NCBI GenBank assembly: GCA_024280945.1
Contig: JAMXLO010000146.1
Span: forward strand, 105,103 to 169,102
Direction: 5' to 3'
DNA length: 64,000 bases
Source of the DNA: Acetobacteraceae bacterium
GTDB lineage: Bacteria > Pseudomonadota > Alphaproteobacteria > Acetobacterales > Acetobacteraceae
The notes under the pieces were generated by a model, which saw only the letters and a program-made list of their open reading frames with translations, had not been told where the DNA came from and made no database searches. Position 1 is the stretch's first letter. Each line of letters begins with the position of its first letter. A program made the translations under genes and the position numbers. Below are positions 34,478 to 43,180 of this stretch, piece by piece.

Positions 34478-35537
34478 TCTCGTCCCAACCACCCGCGCTC
34501 CACGACTCCGCATTGTCGCCAATGGCCAGGTTCTTACGGGGGCCACCCAAGCAGACGTATTATCGAACAACTACTACGCGGCAGATCGCTTCAGCGTAAC
34601 CGCTGCGCTTGGCGCGGATCCCTGGGCGAGTGCGGCATTTTGGGCTAGTGCTCCCGACGTACTGGTGGACGTGCAATTCAGTCTCGATGGCGGTGCGTCC
34701 TTCACAAGCCTCGTCCAGGGGACCGTTGACAATATCAGCATCGATCCTGCCTTCGGCCTCGTACACATTGATGGTCGTGACCATGCCGCCGCGTTGATCG
34801 AGGCCCGGACCCAGGAGACTTTTGCCAACCGAACCGCAAGCGAGATCGCATCACTTTTCGCAATACGTCACAACTTGACCCCCCGTGTGTCGCCCACCAC
34901 GACGCCAGTCGGACGATACTACCAGGGCGAGCACGACCGTACGACGCTTAACCAATTCAGCCGGGCAACCACCGAATGGGACTTACTGGCTTTTTTGGCA
35001 CAACAAGAGGGCTTCGATCTGTTCGTGCGGGGACAGACACTTTGCTTCCAACAAGCTGCTTCGTCTGCCGATCTCGCCTTGGAGTTGAGCGTTCAGGACG
35101 TGCTCGATATCAAGATGTCGAGGTCGCTCGCTCTGGCGCGCAATATTGAGGTCGTAGTCAAGAGCTGGAACTCGCGGCAGAATTCAGCATTTTCCCAACG
35201 GGTCAGTGCAAACCAACTCGAAAGTGCCGAACGATCCGGCACACTGTCGCAACGCTACGTCTTCGTTCGGCCGAATCTAACAGCCGACGATGCACTGAAG
35301 TTCGCTCAGCGCAAAATCGCCGAGCTAGCACGGCACGAGCGTACCGTAAGGATCAGTATGCCAGGAGAACTCGCTCTTACGCCACGCAGCGTTCTCGCGA
35401 TTCGGGGCACGGGTACCGATTTCGACCAGACCTACTATGTCGATGTCATTGAGCGAAGGTTCCGACAGAGAGGGGGACTGGTCCAGCACCTCCTGGCTAA
35501 CAATTCCTCGCCGAGATCAGGTGCAATGGTGCCGTAA
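34449..35537 (+). CDS. Baseplate hub protein (gpD/gp27-like)
   Basis: 362 residues. An N-terminal beta domain (VQFSLDGGASFTSLVQGTVDNISID) leads to the DLFVRGQTLCFQ and NIEVVVKSWNSRQ segments and an ALTPRSVLAIRGTGTDFDQTYYVDVIERRF end, typical for the hub that carries the spike. ATG at 34449 was taken; GTG at 34458 is also possible. It overlaps the LysM gene by 29 bases. Confidence 0.8.
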   Translation: MREVELPLSDLVPTTRAPRLRIVANGQVLTGATQADVLSNNYYAADRFSVTAALGADPWASAAFWASAPDVLVDVQFSLDGGASFTSLVQGTVDNISIDPAFGLVHIDGRDHAAALIEARTQETFANRTASEIASLFAIRHNLTPRVSPTTTPVGRYYQGEHDRTTLNQFSRATTEWDLLAFLAQQEGFDLFVRGQTLCFQQAASSADLALELSVQDVLDIKMSRSLALARNIEVVVKSWNSRQNSAFSQRVSANQLESAERSGTLSQRYVFVRPNLTADDALKFAQRKIAELARHERTVRISMPGELALTPRSVLAIRGTGTDFDQTYYVDVIERRFRQRGGLVQHLLANNSSPRSGAMVP

Positions 35538-35539
35538 CA

Positions 35540-36055
35540 GTGGAACGGTTCCTGAATATCATCAAGCAGCACGCTGGAGCTCTCGATCAGGGGGGGAGTC
35601 AGCCGCGCTTCGGTATAGTGACATCGGTGGACCCGTCCACGGCAACCGCCAAAGTTACTTTACAGCCAGAGGGGGTTCTGACGGGCTGGTTGCCGGTGCT
35701 CTCACCATGGGTGGGCTCCGGCTGGGGAATGTATTGTCCGCCGTCGCCAGGAGATCAGGTCCTTGTCGTCGCGCAAGAGGGCGACGCGGAGCATGGTCTC
35801 ATCATTGGACGTGCATTCTCGAACGTGCAGCTCCCACCCGCGGTTCCGATCGGCGAATTCTGGTTGATGCATAAGTCGGGCACCTTCATCAAGCTGCAAA
35901 ACGATGGAACTATCCAAGTACAGGGAGATTTGCATGTTGCCGGTGACGTTTATGACCGACAGGGCTCCTTGTCGCGGCTGCGCAGTCATTACAACAGCCA
36001 TACACATTCCGATTCACGTGGCGGCATGACCAGTCTGCCAAAACAGACGGATTGA
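35540..36055 (+). CDS. Baseplate assembly/spike protein (gpV-like)
   Basis: 171 residues from GTG 35540. An OB-like N-terminal domain (RFGIVTSVDPSTATAKVTLQ) is followed by a beta-helix-type middle (HKSGTFIKLQNDGTIQVQG) and the tip sequence SHYNSHTHSD, whose His-x-His pairs bind iron in P2 gpV-type spikes. It pierces the outer membrane of the target cell. It is coupled to the next gene by a TTGA overlap. Confidence 0.88.
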   Translation: MERFLNIIKQHAGALDQGGSQPRFGIVTSVDPSTATAKVTLQPEGVLTGWLPVLSPWVGSGWGMYCPPSPGDQVLVVAQEGDAEHGLIIGRAFSNVQLPPAVPIGEFWLMHKSGTFIKLQNDGTIQVQGDLHVAGDVYDRQGSLSRLRSHYNSHTHSDSRGGMTSLPKQTD

Positions 36056-36438
36056 CCGCAGTGGCCGATGTTTTTCACCAGTGGGGGTCGGACCTCGTGA
36101 TCGGTCCGACCGGCGATATCGGCACAATCGACGGGTCGGCGTGGGGTCAGCAGCGTGTCCTACGCCGCCTGCTTACCAATCCCGGCGATTACATCTGGCA
36201 ACTGGACTACGGCGCAGGGCTTGCGCGCTTCATCGGGCAACCAGCCAGCCCCCTGCAGATCAGGGCGATCATACGCAGTCAGATATTCAAAGAAGCGTCA
36301 GTGGCACGCCAGCCTGAGCCGCTCATCAATGTGCAGATTTCGCCTGGTGGTGCATCCAGCACCGTCTATGTCTACATCCGATACGTGGACGCCGAAAGCG
36401 GCCAAACTCGGGTACTTTCCTTCTCGGTATCAAGCTGA
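36052..36438 (+). CDS. Baseplate wedge protein gpW (gp25-like)
   Basis: 128 residues from TTG 36052; GTG 36061 (MADVFHQWG) is an equally good start. Typical segments are GPTGDIGTIDGSAWGQQRVLRRLLTNPGDYIW and YGAGLARFIGQP, matching the gp25 wedge family. It nucleates the contractile sheath on the baseplate. Confidence 0.88.
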   Translation: MTAVADVFHQWGSDLVIGPTGDIGTIDGSAWGQQRVLRRLLTNPGDYIWQLDYGAGLARFIGQPASPLQIRAIIRSQIFKEASVARQPEPLINVQISPGGASSTVYVYIRYVDAESGQTRVLSFSVSS

Positions 36439-36443
36439 ACCAA

Positions 36444-37568
36444 ATGCAACTCCCGCTTCGTACATTCAACACACTCGTTGAATCGATGGCCGCGGCAGTT
36501 CAGGCCTCTGCGACGCGACTGCTCGATTTTACTGTAGGCTCGGCTTTCCGCGCCGTGCTGGAGGCAAATGCCTCTGTCGCCTTGTGGATGCAATGGCTTA
36601 TTCTGCAGGTGCTGCGGACTGCCAGGGCAGCCACCAGCACCGGAGCTGACCTCGACAGCTGGATGGCAGATATGTCGCTGACGCGACTACCCGCGGTCAG
36701 CGCCACAGGGATCGTAACGTTCTCACGTATCACGCCGACCCTGGCCGCCCTGGTGCCGGTCGGCACACTTGTCCGCACCGCCGATGGCACGCAGACCTTT
36801 TCGGTTCTCATCGATACGACCAATCCCGCCTGGGTAGGTGCGAGCAGCGGGTACGTCGTCACCAGTGGTCTGGCCTCGCTCGATCTTCCTGTAGCGGCAG
36901 TGGTGCCGGGAAATGCAGGGAATGTCCAGGCGGGCGCAATCTCCTTACTGGCTTCTGCTGTCCCGGGTATCGACTCGGTGTACAACTCGAGCGCCTTTCT
37001 GAACGGCCTCGATGCGGAGACTGATAATGCCTTCAGGAGCCGCTTTCGGAACTTCATCGCGAGCCGTTCACGCGCAACGCCCGCGGCGATCGCCTACGCA
37101 ATCACCAGCATCCAACAAGGATTGAACTATACCATTCAAGAGAATACCGATCCGATGGGGCAGCCCAGCCTCGGACAGTTTGTTGTCACCGTGGATGATG
37201 GGTCAGGTAATCCGTCCACGACACTGCTATCAACCGTGCAGACTGCAATCGAGGCTGTGCGACCAGTCGGCTCATTCTTTAGTGTTCGGCCACCAAACGT
37301 TGTTACGGCGGATGTCTCGATGCTGATCACTGTGGCATCAGACTCTATGAAGACGCCGGTCCAGGCGGTCGTCGGCGATGCGGTGAAAGACTACATAAAC
37401 GGCTTGTCGATCGGTTGCGGTCTGGCACTGACAAAATTGGCGCAGATCGCCTACGCGGCCAACCCATCGGTGATCAACGTGAGCGCCTTGCTGATAAACG
37501 GCACGCCGGACGACCTCCCCGCCATGCCGACGAGCGTCATCAAGACAGGAATGGTCGCGGTGAACTGA
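36444..37568 (+). CDS. Baseplate wedge protein gpJ
   Basis: 374 residues. The N-terminus (LPLRTFNTLVESMAAAVQASATRLLDFTVGSAFRAVLEANA) and DNAFRSRFRNFIASRSRATPAAIAYAI are the standard gpJ/gp6 family blocks. It forms the iris of the baseplate wedge. It follows gpW after five bases. Confidence 0.92.
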   Translation: MQLPLRTFNTLVESMAAAVQASATRLLDFTVGSAFRAVLEANASVALWMQWLILQVLRTARAATSTGADLDSWMADMSLTRLPAVSATGIVTFSRITPTLAALVPVGTLVRTADGTQTFSVLIDTTNPAWVGASSGYVVTSGLASLDLPVAAVVPGNAGNVQAGAISLLASAVPGIDSVYNSSAFLNGLDAETDNAFRSRFRNFIASRSRATPAAIAYAITSIQQGLNYTIQENTDPMGQPSLGQFVVTVDDGSGNPSTTLLSTVQTAIEAVRPVGSFFSVRPPNVVTADVSMLITVASDSMKTPVQAVVGDAVKDYINGLSIGCGLALTKLAQIAYAANPSVINVSALLINGTPDDLPAMPTSVIKTGMVAVN

Positions 37569-37569
37569 T

Positions 37570-38244
37570 GTGATCGGCGATCAGTCAGACATCCTCGGGC
37601 GCTTGCGCTCGGTACTGCCAGCAAGGTGGTTCCCGGATGGTGCTCCTGTTTTGGACGCACTTCTGGGCGGCCTTGCTTCTGGCTGGAGTTCTGTCTACCA
37701 GCAACTGCAATATGTGCGGGCTCAGACTCGCATCGCGACAGCCACCGACATTTGGCTCGATGTCGTCGCACAGGATTACTTTGGCTCCCGCCTGACTCGG
37801 CGGGAAGGTCAGGTGGATCCGGTATTTCGAGCGATGATTCAACGCGAACTCTTCCGCGAACGCGGAACCCGTGCCGCTATCGTGTCGGTAGTGCAGGATC
37901 TCACAGGACGTCCCCCACAGATCTTTGAACCTGCACGGCCGGGCGATACCGGCGGATACGCATCGTCCGCCGGCGGTGGCGGAGGGGCGGGGTACGGTTG
38001 CGCTGGCGGCTGGGGAAGCCTGACTCTGCCGTTCCAATGCTTTGTCACCGCTTATCGTCCAATCAGTGCAGGCATCGCCATGATCAGTGGCTGGTCGTCG
38101 AACGGCGGAGCCTACGGCCAGGGCGCAATCGAATATGCCAGCCTCACTATGGTGCAGGCTCAGGTAACCGATGCTGATATTTATAATGCCGTCGCTGGTG
38201 TGCTTCCCGTGGCGACAATCGGTTGGACCCGGATCACCGACTGA
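37570..38244 (+). CDS. Baseplate/tail protein gpI-like
   Basis: 224 residues from GTG 37570, one base after the gpJ stop. The early part (LPARWFPDGAPVLDALLGGLASGW) is typical of the gpI-type wedge protein. A Gly-rich stretch at about residues 131-150 (GGGGGAGYGCAGGWG) and a small C-terminal domain follow. It would link wedge to fibre network. Confidence 0.75.
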   Translation: MIGDQSDILGRLRSVLPARWFPDGAPVLDALLGGLASGWSSVYQQLQYVRAQTRIATATDIWLDVVAQDYFGSRLTRREGQVDPVFRAMIQRELFRERGTRAAIVSVVQDLTGRPPQIFEPARPGDTGGYASSAGGGGGAGYGCAGGWGSLTLPFQCFVTAYRPISAGIAMISGWSSNGGAYGQGAIEYASLTMVQAQVTDADIYNAVAGVLPVATIGWTRITD

Positions 38245-38274
38245 ACCGGTCAGCGAGATCAGATAGAGGACCCT

Positions 38275-39528
38275 ATGGACAGAATCCTGGTGTACCCCGG
38301 AGGCATTCCGCTTGACACCGATCTGCTCAATACAAACCGAGACAGCATGATCGCATTGGGCTACCTCGCCCAGGCAATTCTCGGAACTGACACCGTGGTT
38401 GACGGACTGGTCTGCTCACCCACGACGCCAGCCTCACTGTCAATCACCGTCGGCCCAGGCAGCATCGTCCAGTTATCCGTGGTCGACACCGTCGCCTACG
38501 GATCCCTGCCAGCCGACACCACCGATCTACTCGTCAAGCAGGGCATCAATCTTGCCCCAACCTCCTTTACGTTGACAGCGCCGACAACGTCCGGCCAGGC
38601 AATCAACTATCTGATCCAGGCCGCGTTGCTGGAAGGCGATATCAATCCGGTCGTTCTACCGTATTACAACGCGGCCAATCCGGCACAACCTTACAGTGGG
38701 CCAAACAACGCTGGGATAGCGCAGAATACGCGGCGCGTTCAGCGCGTCCAACTGCAACTGAAGGCCGGCGCCGCAGCCAATTCCGGGTTCCAGGTCACGC
38801 CGCCTGTGGATAACGGATGGGTGGGTCTTTACGCCATCACGCTCTCCTATGGGCAGACGACGATTACCAGCACGAATATCACCAAACTCGCGACCGCGCC
38901 GTTTCTGGGCTGGAAGCTTCCCACGCTACGACCCGGCTTTGCATCCGGCGTTGGCACTTACACAAGCAACGGCATCTTCATGGTTCCGACAGGCGTCAGC
39001 CAGGTGGAAGTTGAGGTGTGGGGAGGTGGGTCCGGAAGCTACGCTTCGACGCAGTCCTACGCCAGCGGCGGAGGCGCGGGGGGCGGTTACGCGCGCAAAC
39101 GCGTGACCGGACTGGTTGCCGGCCAAACGATTCCAATAACGATTGGCACTGGCGGCGCGGGCGGCACCACGAGTGGCGGCGCACCATCGCCGGGTGGAAC
39201 ATCGAGCTTTGGCATCTATGTGAGCGCCACAGGCGGCAGCCTGAATGGCTTGGCGACCATGCAGGACCCGCGTAACGGAGCAACCCCTGGTGGGTATGGC
39301 GTTGGCGGCGATGTCAACCTGACCGGATCCGCCGGCCAAGGCGGGACGCTTAATCAGGGCGGGCTCGGCGGCGGTGCACCGATGGGCGGTTGCCAAAACA
39401 GCGGAACCACGGGTGTGGCTGGCACCTCACCTGGCGGCGGTGCTTCTGGTGCCGGCACCGGGGCGAACAGTGCCACCCCGTATAACGGCGCACCCGGCGC
39501 CTCCGGCCTGGTTGTGGTCAGATGGTAG
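38275..39528 (+). CDS. Tail fibre protein with glycine-rich C-terminal domain
   Basis: 417 residues. The N-terminal ~220 residues are the attachment part (GIPLDTDLLNTNRDSMIALGYLAQAILG). From about residue 240 a glycine-rich domain begins with VEVEVWGGGSGS and ends with GASGLVVVRW, the repeat style of poly-glycine-II receptor-binding domains. It is likely to contact the host surface. Confidence 0.78.
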   Translation: MDRILVYPGGIPLDTDLLNTNRDSMIALGYLAQAILGTDTVVDGLVCSPTTPASLSITVGPGSIVQLSVVDTVAYGSLPADTTDLLVKQGINLAPTSFTLTAPTTSGQAINYLIQAALLEGDINPVVLPYYNAANPAQPYSGPNNAGIAQNTRRVQRVQLQLKAGAAANSGFQVTPPVDNGWVGLYAITLSYGQTTITSTNITKLATAPFLGWKLPTLRPGFASGVGTYTSNGIFMVPTGVSQVEVEVWGGGSGSYASTQSYASGGGAGGGYARKRVTGLVAGQTIPITIGTGGAGGTTSGGAPSPGGTSSFGIYVSATGGSLNGLATMQDPRNGATPGGYGVGGDVNLTGSAGQGGTLNQGGLGGGAPMGGCQNSGTTGVAGTSPGGGASGAGTGANSATPYNGAPGASGLVVVRW

Positions 39529-39536
39529 GATCGGCA

Positions 39537-39803
39537 ATGAGGACCTATGCGAGGATTCAGAACGGCATCGTCGCGGAAGTGCTGAAGACAGACGGCGACG
39601 TTACTCGTATGTTCAACCCGGCTCTGGTCTGGGTGGACATCTCTTCCCAGGCCGATGTCATAGAAGGCTGGCATTTCGACGGGACGACTTTCACCGCTCC
39701 AGCCACACATCATACTTCTGCGCAAGCCCCCAGCATTGCTGAGCTGCAGGCGCACCTCGCGACGCTCAGCGTACAGATCGCCGCATTGAGCGATCGCAAC
39801 TGA
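39537..39803 (+). CDS. Small fibre-associated phage protein
   Basis: 88 residues from the ATG at 39537 with AGGA upstream; an in-frame ATG at 39522 overlaps the fibre gene. It starts MRTYARIQNGIVAEVLKTDG and ends in a helical heptad-like tail (IAELQAHLATLSVQIAALSDRN), a pattern seen in fibre assembly or base proteins. Confidence 0.6.
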   Translation: MRTYARIQNGIVAEVLKTDGDVTRMFNPALVWVDISSQADVIEGWHFDGTTFTAPATHHTSAQAPSIAELQAHLATLSVQIAALSDRN

Positions 39804-39827
39804 CCGCATCCATATCAGGGGAGCGCC

Positions 39828-40310
39828 ATGCCTACTCCGGCAACTCACGTCTGGAAACCAAGCACGGCGCGTACCATCGTGCTCGACTCTTTCATCCCTG
39901 TGCCTCGCGGTTCGACCGCAGTTGCACCCCCGCCCTTGAACTGGCCGACCAAAGATCCCGCCGATGTCCTGGATTATCAGTTCGATATATCACCCGCGCT
40001 GGTGGGGAACGATGGCGATGTCATTGCGTCGGTCGACGTCATGATCGAGCCGGCAAATCCTGGCGACCTTACATTGAACAGCGTGATGACGGACGGGCCG
40101 GTTGCAATTCTGTGGCTCTCGGGTGGGCAGTCGGGAATCGTGTACGCGGTGAATCTGGCGATCGGGACTGCGAACGGGCGAACCATCAACCGCACAATTC
40201 TGCTGCCGGTTCTCTACCTATCCCTTCCGCCCGTCCCACCCAATGCTCTGGTGACTGACGTGGGAATGGTGCTGACCGATCAGAACGGCAATCCGGTTCT
40301 CATCTCGTAA
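39828..40310 (+). CDS. Phage fibre-tail adaptor-like protein
   Basis: 160 residues with an all-beta look. Segments such as LNWPTKDPADVLDYQFDISPALVGNDGDVIASVDV and GTANGRTINRTILLPV resemble small Ig-like adaptor proteins that join fibres to the tail. It starts with ATG after GGGGAGCGCC. About 80 bases without a gene separate it from the large fibre. Confidence 0.65.
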   Translation: MPTPATHVWKPSTARTIVLDSFIPVPRGSTAVAPPPLNWPTKDPADVLDYQFDISPALVGNDGDVIASVDVMIEPANPGDLTLNSVMTDGPVAILWLSGGQSGIVYAVNLAIGTANGRTINRTILLPVLYLSLPPVPPNALVTDVGMVLTDQNGNPVLIS

Positions 40311-40390
40311 CACCCGCACAGTACCCTTCACGACTTTGCTGACGCGCTTGCAACACTTGCGGGCCACGAGCCTAAGAGGCTGACCTCACT

Positions 40391-43144
40391 ATGCCGACAA
40401 TTGATCAGCTTGCGCCTGGCACGGCGGCGTCGGATTCCGATGAATTCCTGGTCAGCCAGAACGGCACCGCCCGCAAAATCACCAGGGCACAACTCCTCGC
40501 CGGCGTACAGCCCCAGCTAGCCGTCAATTCTGGGAAACTGATTGGCCGCACGAGCCCGGGCACAGGCAATCCGGAGCCGATCAGTATTGGTGCCAATCTT
40601 CGATTGATCAATGCAACGCTGTCGGCGAATGCCGCACCATTCAACATCATCAATTTGGCCATGGGCACTGTCCCGGCCAGTGGAGACCTGGTTCCGCTAG
40701 GACAGCACGGCAGCAATCTGGCTGTCACCTACCGTCAGTTCATGAATGGCCTGTCGGACATCTCCAACCTTGATGTAAGTCAGCTTCTGGTGACGCCAAC
40801 TGGAGCGCAGGCGTCATGCAAGCTGGCTGATCTTGCAGCCAATATCGTGTTGTTGACAGGCGGTACTCTGACCGGTCCGCTGATTCTTGGCTCCGATCCG
40901 ACGCAGTCGCTGCAGGCGGCAACGAAACGCTACGTCGATTCACAGATCACGACGGTTTTGCCCAAGACTGGCGGCACTTTATCCGGCAGTCTCACGCTGG
41001 CCGCTGACCCAACGCTAAATCTTCACGCCGCTACCAAGCAATACGTTGATATCCAGGTAGCGACTGCTATTCCGAAGACCGGGGGGACACTCACGGGAGC
41101 CTTGATCCTGTCGGCCAATCCGATAATGGCTCTGCAGGCCGCAACCAAGCAGTACGTCGACACCCGTGTTCTGCGAACCGGCGATACGCTGACCGGTCCG
41201 CTGATGCTTGCCGCCGATCCCACGACGCCGATGCAGGCAGCCACGAAGGGCTACGTCGACAATCAGATGGCGGGTGCGCTACCGAAAACCGGTGGCACGC
41301 TCTCCGGTGCCTTGACTCTTGCTGGGGACCCGTCCGCGTCACTTCATGCCGCCACGAAGCACTATGTCGATGCTCAGGTGGCGACCCAACTACCCCTCGC
41401 CGGCGGCACCATGACCGGTCCTGTCACGCTCTGCGGCAATCCGACGATGCCCTTGCATGCAGCGAGCAGGCAGTATGTCGATGGGCAGGTCGCCGGCGCT
41501 CTTCCCACGACCGGCGGAGTACTCACCGGGTCCCTGACCTTGGCAGGCGATCCCATTGCGCCCTTCCAGGCCGCGACCAAGCGATATGTCGATACCTGTA
41601 CAGGTGGCGGTACGGGCGTCATCAACGTGCGGGCAGCACCGTACAACGCTCTGCTGAATGGATTCACCGACGACACCGCCGCGTTCAAGGCAGCCTATCA
41701 GGCAGCCCCAGCGGGTTCGGCGATATACGTGCCAAATGGCGTGACGGTTCTTCAACCCCCCTCGAACTGGGGCATTTCGGTGACCAAGCGCGTCAAGTGG
41801 ATCGTCGACGGCACGACACTTGCCGATGGAACGCCGCTGTCAAATACGATCCCCGGAGGTGGGGGCCCCACAAACAACTATCTCCCAGGCATTGTGGTCG
41901 GAAACAGCGCGCAAAGCGCTGAATTCTCCCAGAACGGGTCGCAATTCACCGATTTCGCTGTCGTGCACTCATCGTACGTCGTCAACCATTCGGCGGGAAG
42001 CGCCGCGGTGATCGCCAACAATCGGACCGATACCATCATCTACAACAGCCCGGCGAACTACGTGTGGGGAGGCGTCGACAGGCTTCTGTGGTGCGGAACG
42101 CAGACCCCCAGCGGCTTTGCTGCAGCCGAGCACGTCGGGAGGTATGTGCAAACAATCAGGCAGGCTATCGGCAATGGTTCCAACGGCAAGCCACTGCCCC
42201 AGCCGAATCTTTGGTCTGCTTGCTTGGAGTATCGGGACACCACAGGCCAGCCCTCCAGTTCCGCCGCATCTTCAATCACTGTGGAGCTGGACTGGTTCGG
42301 CAATGGGGCAGACGACGGCTCAAGGCGGCAGGTACAGTCCATAGTAATCGGGCAGCACACCACGTCAGGGGCGCCCGTCGAAGTCTCGACCATCTTGGGC
42401 GTATGGTTGGCCGCTGGCAGCAGTGGCCGCGCCTATACCGTCTTCAACGTTAACGTACCTTTTTCGACCTCAGTCCTTGATACGACTTCGGCTCAGCAAT
42501 TATCCGGCGCCGCAGCCATACGGATGGCCGCCGGTCATTCTATAGCTTTCGAACCGACCGCCAATTCCAGATTGGCCTATGACAGCACTACTGGTACGCT
42601 TCGATACTATCAGGGCACCTTATCTTATCCTGTTGGCAAGGGAATTTCGGTCGGCTGGCAGAGCTTATATTCCAACAGTGCCACCCTGCCGAATTACATT
42701 GCCGGAAACATCGTTACGCTCTCAGGCAGCTTGCCTTACACGATAACATTGCCTGCGGCGAGTACTGTGGCGGCTGGGACCGGCTTCACGCTCGCAGTTG
42801 TCGGAAGTGCGAATGTCACCATTGCCACAACAGGCAGCGACGCAATCGATAACAGGCCGGTCACCCTCTATCCAAATGACCGTTACCACGTTGTGTCCGA
42901 CGGAACGTCCGCATGGCGCGAGGTGTTTCGGACAAATTCCGTCAATCCCCACTCCACAGGCCCGGTGGCATTGCCGACATACACCGTGGCAGCACTGCCA
43001 ACACCGGCTTCTGTTGGCGCGATTGCCTTCGCCAGCAATGGACGCAAACCGGGCGAAGCGGCCGGAGCGGGAACGGGTGTCCAGGTCTACTACGATGGGC
43101 GGAGCTGGACATCGACATCCAGTGGTGCGCTGGCCACTGCTTGA
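40391..43144 (+). CDS. Large repetitive tail fibre/tailspike-like protein
   Basis: 917 residues. An N-terminal attachment module (about 1-150) is followed by seven tandem units (residues 156 to ~404) of TGGTLTG...DP...AATK.YVD type. Then comes a beta-helix-type domain starting YNALLNGFTDDTAAFKAAYQ (a pectate-lyase-fold entry motif). The C-terminus is beta-rich with a DNRPVTLYPNDRYHVVSDG segment. Likely a receptor-binding or polysaccharide-degrading spike; no catalytic residues identified. Confidence 0.8.
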   Translation: MPTIDQLAPGTAASDSDEFLVSQNGTARKITRAQLLAGVQPQLAVNSGKLIGRTSPGTGNPEPISIGANLRLINATLSANAAPFNIINLAMGTVPASGDLVPLGQHGSNLAVTYRQFMNGLSDISNLDVSQLLVTPTGAQASCKLADLAANIVLLTGGTLTGPLILGSDPTQSLQAATKRYVDSQITTVLPKTGGTLSGSLTLAADPTLNLHAATKQYVDIQVATAIPKTGGTLTGALILSANPIMALQAATKQYVDTRVLRTGDTLTGPLMLAADPTTPMQAATKGYVDNQMAGALPKTGGTLSGALTLAGDPSASLHAATKHYVDAQVATQLPLAGGTMTGPVTLCGNPTMPLHAASRQYVDGQVAGALPTTGGVLTGSLTLAGDPIAPFQAATKRYVDTCTGGGTGVINVRAAPYNALLNGFTDDTAAFKAAYQAAPAGSAIYVPNGVTVLQPPSNWGISVTKRVKWIVDGTTLADGTPLSNTIPGGGGPTNNYLPGIVVGNSAQSAEFSQNGSQFTDFAVVHSSYVVNHSAGSAAVIANNRTDTIIYNSPANYVWGGVDRLLWCGTQTPSGFAAAEHVGRYVQTIRQAIGNGSNGKPLPQPNLWSACLEYRDTTGQPSSSAASSITVELDWFGNGADDGSRRQVQSIVIGQHTTSGAPVEVSTILGVWLAAGSSGRAYTVFNVNVPFSTSVLDTTSAQQLSGAAAIRMAAGHSIAFEPTANSRLAYDSTTGTLRYYQGTLSYPVGKGISVGWQSLYSNSATLPNYIAGNIVTLSGSLPYTITLPAASTVAAGTGFTLAVVGSANVTIATTGSDAIDNRPVTLYPNDRYHVVSDGTSAWREVFRTNSVNPHSTGPVALPTYTVAALPTPASVGAIAFASNGRKPGEAAGAGTGVQVYYDGRSWTSTSSGALATA
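40856..41602 (+). repeat. Seven tandem ~111-base repeats in the fibre gene
   Basis: Seven units of about 37 codons, each with a TGGTLTG start, a central DP/NP, AATK and YVD. The third unit is about four codons shorter. Individual units differ at many third positions, so the array is old rather than recently amplified. Unit phasing follows the encoded protein (shaft repeats). Confidence 0.85.
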
Positions 43145-43180
43145 GTCGCGATCAATGTCAGCGGCCTCTAGGATTCACTA

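Noticed and set aside
40856..41602. Tandem repeats read as a CRISPR array
   Set aside because: Units are contiguous, in frame and diverged, with no unique spacers; they encode a fibre shaft.
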